Positions 60,904-64,000 of a stretch of 64,000 nucleotides of DNA are shown piece after piece. The translations under genes and the position numbers were made by a program. The first letter of the stretch is position 1. The number at the start of each line of letters is the position of its first letter. The stretch covers positions 434,001 to 498,000 of the forward strand of contig NZ_FOEF01000001.1 in assembly GCF_900110575.1 (NCBI RefSeq), given 5' to 3'. The notes below the pieces were generated by a model. That model saw only the letters and a program-made list of their open reading frames with translations, had not been told where the DNA came from and searched no databases. The stretch is from Amycolatopsis saalfeldensis (GTDB lineage: Bacteria > Actinomycetota > Actinomycetes > Mycobacteriales > Pseudonocardiaceae).

Positions 60904-62169
60904 ATGGCACATATTCAGGACCGCTGGTATCAGGACAAGAAAGACCCTGACACCGGTGAGATCGTGCTGAACAGCAAGGGGAAGCCTGTTCAGGAACCCA
61001 CTGCGGATCACGGGAAGGGGTTGCGGTACAAAGTCCGCTACCTTGACCCGGACAAAGTTGAACGATCGAGGTCTTTTCCGGATAAGAAATTGGAGGAGGC
61101 TAAAAAATATAAGACCAAGGTGGAGAATGACCTGTACGCGGGCACCTACACGGACCCGAATGCGGGAAAGGTCGAGTTCAAGACCTATACGAAAACTGTG
61201 CTTGCTGGACGGTCGCAAGACGAGTCCACCGTCGAGAGTGTGAGTGCCAAGCTGGAAAGTCAGGTGTACCCGCTCCTGGGTCGGAAACTGCTGTCGTCGT
61301 TCGCGACGCCTGACGTGATCCGTAAGTGGTTGGCGTGGATGAACGCGCAGGACGAGCCCGCGTCGGCGAACTACCAGCGACAGGCGTTCGACTTGGTGTG
61401 CTCGATTCTTGATGCAGCGGTCGCTGACGGGAAGATCAAGTCCAATCCCTGCCGGGACAAGTCGATTCAGGCGCCGACCTTCGTCGCACGGCAAGTGACT
61501 CCGTGGCCGGATGCGCGCTTACGGCGGGTCGAACTGGCGCTCCCGGCCCGGTTCAAGCCCTGTGTGCCGCTCGGGGCCGGGCTGGGGCTTCGGCAAGGGG
61601 AGATCTTCGCGTTCAGCCTCGACAACGTCGACCGGGACACGATGGTCTACCACTGCACGCGGCAGATGGTCACCGTGGGCGGAGTGCGCAAGTTCAAGCT
61701 TCCCAAGGGACACAAGACGCGTGACATCCCCCTGGGTGATGGTGTGCTGGAAGACCTTGACGCCTACGCGGAGCTGTACCCGCCCGTGTCGATTACGTTG
61801 CCGTGGGGTGAGCGGGACAGCCGCAAGTTCGAGACGGTCAAGGTGCTCATGGTCAACGGTGCCGGAGATCTCTACACCCGGCAGGCGTTCAATAACGTGA
61901 TCTGGCGTCCCACCTTCAAGAAAGCCGGACTGTCCTATGAGGACCACAACGACGGGATGCACGCCATGCGGCACCTGTTCGCATCGCTCATGTTGGAGCG
62001 CGGAGTGACGATCAAGGAACTCGCCGCATTCCTCGGCCACGCCTCGGAGGGCTTCACCCTCAAGACCTACGTCCACTTGATGCCGACGAGCTACCACCGT
62101 GCGCGCCAGGCCGTGAACGACATCTTCAAGCCACGCCGGACGGCCCGGGGCGCCGAAGAGACGGCCTGA
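60904..62169 (+). CDS. int: Tyrosine site-specific integrase
   Basis: A 421-residue tyrosine recombinase. The N-terminal arm-binding region (about 1-90), a SAM-like core-binding domain (about 95-190) and the catalytic domain follow in order. Catalytic residues visible: Arg 230 (GLGLRQGE), Lys in KGHKTRD, His 353 and Arg 356 (HAMRH), His 379 (LGH) and Tyr 389 (KTYVH). The ATG has an AGAAAGGA site. The gene ends 80 bp before attR, and its last codons overlap the first right-end GACGGCCTG repeat. It must recognise the alpha-galactosidase core AAGTACGAC. Confidence 0.95.
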   Translation: MAHIQDRWYQDKKDPDTGEIVLNSKGKPVQEPTADHGKGLRYKVRYLDPDKVERSRSFPDKKLEEAKKYKTKVENDLYAGTYTDPNAGKVEFKTYTKTVLAGRSQDESTVESVSAKLESQVYPLLGRKLLSSFATPDVIRKWLAWMNAQDEPASANYQRQAFDLVCSILDAAVADGKIKSNPCRDKSIQAPTFVARQVTPWPDARLRRVELALPARFKPCVPLGAGLGLRQGEIFAFSLDNVDRDTMVYHCTRQMVTVGGVRKFKLPKGHKTRDIPLGDGVLEDLDAYAELYPPVSITLPWGERDSRKFETVKVLMVNGAGDLYTRQAFNNVIWRPTFKKAGLSYEDHNDGMHAMRHLFASLMLERGVTIKELAAFLGHASEGFTLKTYVHLMPTSYHRARQAVNDIFKPRRTARGAEETA

Positions 62170-62187
62170 CGGCCTGGTGACGGCCTG
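62160..62187 (+). repeat. Right arm-type repeats (three GACGGCCTG)
   Basis: GACGGCCTG at 62160-62168, 62168-62176 and 62179-62187. The second and third are 11 bp apart with the same flanking CT as the left pair at 46592-46613. The nearest copy is about 63 bp from the att core. Candidate integrase arm sites. Confidence 0.65.
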
Positions 62188-62204
62188 AGGGGTCGAGCAC
62201 CCCT
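62188..62204 (+). terminator. Terminator-like hairpin after int
   Basis: AGGGGT (62188-62193) and ACCCCT (62199-62204) with a 5-nt loop, between the integrase stop and attR. It would limit read-through from the element into the alpha-galactosidase 3' part. Confidence 0.55.
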
Positions 62205-62249
62205 GAAACCGGGCGGACATCCCCAGGCCAGAGGGCATATCGCCTTCAT

Positions 62250-62258
62250 AAGTACGAC
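62250..62258 (+). other. attR core site
   Basis: AAGTACGAC, identical to 46476-46484, followed in frame by the rest of the alpha-galactosidase (AACTGCAACAACCAGGGC). Confidence 0.88.
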
Positions 62259-63740
62259 AACTGCAACAACCAGGGCCGCCCGGCGATCGAGCGTTACACG
62301 AAGATGGGCGACGCGATCAAGAAGACGGGCCGCCCGATGGTCTACGCGCTGTGCGAGTGGGGCGAGAACCAGCCGTGGCTGTGGGGCAAGGGCTCCGGCG
62401 CGCAGCTGTGGCGCACCACCGGCGACATCAGCGACAACTGGGCCAGCATGACCGGCATCCTCGACCAGCAGGTCGGGCTCGAGAAGTACTCCGGCCCGGG
62501 CGGCTGGAACGACCCGGACATGCTCGAGGTCGGCAACGGCGGCATGACCGACGCCGAGTACCGCTCGCACTTCGCGCTCTGGTCGCTGATGAACGCGCCG
62601 CTGCTGGCGGGCAACGACATCCGCTCGATGCCGGACGCCACCAAGAAGATCCTGGAGAACAAGGACATCGTCGCGCTCGACCAGGACTTCGCCGGGACGC
62701 AGGGGCACAAGGTCCGCGACGACGGCGACACCGAGGTCTGGTCCAAGCCGATGTCCGACGGCTCGGCCGCGGTGGTGCTGTTCAACCGCGGGCTCAGCGG
62801 CGCCACGATGACCAGCAGCGCCGCCGAACTCGGCCTCTCCGGCAAGGACTTCCGCGTCCGCGACCTGTGGACCGGCGCCGACACCGAGACCACCGGCACG
62901 CTGCGGGCCCTCGTGCCCAGCCACGGCTCCGCGGTGTTCCGCGTCTGGCCGACGAAGGCGCCCAGCGCCGCGCCGTCGACCACGCTTTCCCTCGACGCGG
63001 GCGAGTACTTCCCCGCCGGCAAGCCGTTCACGGCGAAACTGAGCCTGACCAACGACGGCAGCACCCCGGTCGCCGCCGCGCGGGTGAAGCTGACCGCACC
63101 GGCCGGCTGGCGGATCGACGGCCGCGGCGACGCGTTCGTGCCCGCGGTGCTACCCGGCAAGACCTGGCAGGAATCCGTCCGGATCGCGCCGGTGAATCCC
63201 AGTGGTGACAAGGTTTCCCTCTCCGCGGACGCCTCGTACTTCACCGCCTGGGGCGCCCGGAAGCTGACGGCCGATGCCGGCGGCCCGGTCGTCACCCCGC
63301 TGCCGCCGGGCGTGACCCCGATGTCGAAGGCGCCGTTCGTGGTCAGTGAAAACGGCTGGGGCCCGGTCGAGCGCGGCACCAGCAACGGCGAGAACAAGGC
63401 CGGTGACGGCAACCCGATCACCATCAACGGCCAGGTCTACCCGGACGGCCTCGGGGCGCACGCGCCGTCGCTGGTCCGCGTCTACCTCGGCGGCGGGTGC
63501 ACCTCGTTCAGCTCGGTGGTCGGCCTGGACGACGAGTTCGCCACGGGCAGCATCACCTTCGAGGTCCACGGGGACGGCAAGACGCTGGCCTCGACCGACG
63601 TCCTCCGGCACGGCGCCCCGGCGCAGACGCTGAACGTGCCGCTCAAGGGCGTCCAGGTGCTGGACCTGATCGTCACCGACGGCGGCGACGGCAACAACAC
63701 CGACCACGCCGACTGGGCCAACGCGGCGGTCACCTGCTGA
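62259..63740 (+). CDS. GH27 alpha-galactosidase, 3' part, with NPCBM domain
   Basis: The remaining 493 native residues, without a start codon of their own at the junction (first in-frame ATG at 62304). It opens NCNNQGRPAIERY, continues with VYALCEWGENQPW, the acid/base Asp in WRTTGDISDNW (62424-62426), GGWNDPDMLEVGNGG, a GH27 beta-sandwich, a putative NEW3-like domain (FTAKLSLTNDGSTPVAAARV), and an NPCBM-type carbohydrate-binding domain (VSENGWGPVERGTSNGE to VTDGGDGN). Without excision it lacks the nucleophile and the signal peptide. Confidence 0.93.
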   Translation, partial: NCNNQGRPAIERYTKMGDAIKKTGRPMVYALCEWGENQPWLWGKGSGAQLWRTTGDISDNWASMTGILDQQVGLEKYSGPGGWNDPDMLEVGNGGMTDAEYRSHFALWSLMNAPLLAGNDIRSMPDATKKILENKDIVALDQDFAGTQGHKVRDDGDTEVWSKPMSDGSAAVVLFNRGLSGATMTSSAAELGLSGKDFRVRDLWTGADTETTGTLRALVPSHGSAVFRVWPTKAPSAAPSTTLSLDAGEYFPAGKPFTAKLSLTNDGSTPVAAARVKLTAPAGWRIDGRGDAFVPAVLPGKTWQESVRIAPVNPSGDKVSLSADASYFTAWGARKLTADAGGPVVTPLPPGVTPMSKAPFVVSENGWGPVERGTSNGENKAGDGNPITINGQVYPDGLGAHAPSLVRVYLGGGCTSFSSVVGLDDEFATGSITFEVHGDGKTLASTDVLRHGAPAQTLNVPLKGVQVLDLIVTDGGDGNNTDHADWANAAVTC

Positions 63741-63772
63741 GCAACCCCGCCCGGGCACCGCTGCCCCCGATC

Positions 63773-63825
63773 CGCCCCAATGTGGCGTTGGTTGCGCTCA
63801 ACGCACCGAACGCCACATTGGGGCG
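63773..63825. terminator. Long perfect inverted repeat after the alpha-galactosidase
   Basis: CGCCCCAATGTGGCGTT (63773-63789) and AACGCCACATTGGGGCG (63809-63825) form a perfect 17-bp stem with a 19-nt loop that itself has partial symmetry. It lies between the convergent alpha-galactosidase and SDR genes and can act as a bidirectional terminator; its length also fits a dispersed REP-like element. Confidence 0.75.
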
Positions 63826-63877
63826 CATTCCCCGCGACCGCACGGCGGAGGGGTGGCGGGAGACGGCCGAGCGCCGT

Positions 63878-64000
63878 TCAGCGGACGCCGAGGTCGAAGT
63901 CCAGGCTGTAGCGGTTCGACGGCATCGCCCCGGCGGCTTTGGCGCCGTCCACCGGGAGCACCGCGCCGCTGATGAACCGGGATTCGTCGCTGGCCAGGAA
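63878..64000 (-). CDS. Short-chain dehydrogenase, C-terminal fragment (cut by window edge)
   Basis: The last 40 codons of a minus-strand gene: FLASDESRFISGAVLPVDGA is the standard SDR C-terminal block (F/L-A-S-D-x-S-x-F-I-x-G). The cofactor site and catalytic Tyr-Lys are outside the window. Confidence 0.85.
   Translation of the reverse strand, partial: FLASDESRFISGAVLPVDGAKAAGAMPSNRYSLDFDLGVR

Larger units (their letters stand above)
46485..62258 (+). mobile_element. AICE-type integrative and conjugative element in an alpha-galactosidase gene
   Basis: A complete element of about 15.8 kb between direct copies of AAGTACGAC. It has the pSAM2-like core set: tyrosine integrase next to attR, small HTH excisionase, RepSA-type replication initiator, FtsK/TraSA-type DNA translocase, Pra-like protein and several XRE regulators. 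Cargo is a type VII secretion-like cassette (47129-51674). No phage structural genes and no type IV secretion genes are present, in keeping with FtsK-driven double-strand transfer. All recognised genes look intact. GACGGCCTG repeats flank both ends. Excision would repair the host gene. No tRNA gene is at either end. Confidence 0.93.

Noticed and set aside
46485..62258. Prophage
   Set aside because: No capsid, portal, terminase or tail genes; RepSA, FtsK-type Tra and Pra-like genes identify an AICE.

Overview
The window is high-GC actinobacterial DNA. Gene content points to Pseudonocardiales, probably Amycolatopsis (an inference; no rRNA or marker gene is present): many GTG starts, NarL-type two-component pairs, an MMPL exporter, an MCE protein, Tat and lipoprotein signals, and PPE/EspG-type genes.

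The chromosomal part (1-46475 and 62259-64000) is mostly ordinary. It holds two two-component systems, one with an MMPL transporter and one next to a MacB-like ABC exporter (1-8255); a hydrolase divergent from an MmyB-like regulator (8259-10169); an operon pairing a STAND-like NTPase with a membrane-anchored periplasmic-binding-type protein (10178-13650); a family III CoA-transferase; and a stretch (15.4-21 kb) with three separate low-complexity repeat expansions, one inside an S9 peptidase. After that come a GH3 protein, an ABC-2 permease, an acyl-CoA synthetase and a repeat lipoprotein. A retron-type reverse transcriptase is translationally coupled to a cupin and preceded by a stem-loop-rich leader (27.85-29.47 kb). 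Next are methyltransferases, an amidohydrolase, CorA, a decayed WYL regulator, an orphan MCE protein, a thioesterase/MarR pair around a perfect palindrome, PAC2, two bacterial-PH-domain proteins, an aminotransferase and a second CoA-transferase.

The main discovery is a complete actinomycete integrative and conjugative element (AICE, pSAM2-like) of about 15.8 kb at 46476-62258. It is inserted in a GH27 alpha-galactosidase gene, not in a tRNA gene. The 9-bp core AAGTACGAC occurs at both ends and is exactly three in-frame codons, Lys-Tyr-Asp, whose Asp is the GH27 catalytic nucleophile. Excision through this core would restore a 661-codon secreted alpha-galactosidase with an NPCBM domain. The left end provides a stop codon two codons after the core. 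Copies of GACGGCCTG (two left, three right, with a matching 11-bp spacing) look like arm-type integrase sites.

Inside the element, left to right: a large dyad structure; a membrane protein; a type VII secretion-like cargo cassette (PE/Esx-like protein with a YxxxD signal, DUF3558-like lipoprotein, WXG/PPE-like protein, EspG-like chaperone) that is visibly AT-richer in part; a divergent XRE-TPR regulator with dyad operators; a Pra-like protein; four consecutive XRE genes with about seven helix-turn-helix domains; a three-hairpin leader; then the transfer, replication and recombination genes (zinc-ribbon protein, FtsK/TraSA-type translocase, unknown protein, RepSA-type initiator, Xis, tyrosine integrase), most coupled by ATGA or GTGA overlaps. 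The element carries secretion substrates and a chaperone but no secretion machine, so the cassette must use the host ESX system, a novel partner, or serve another purpose.
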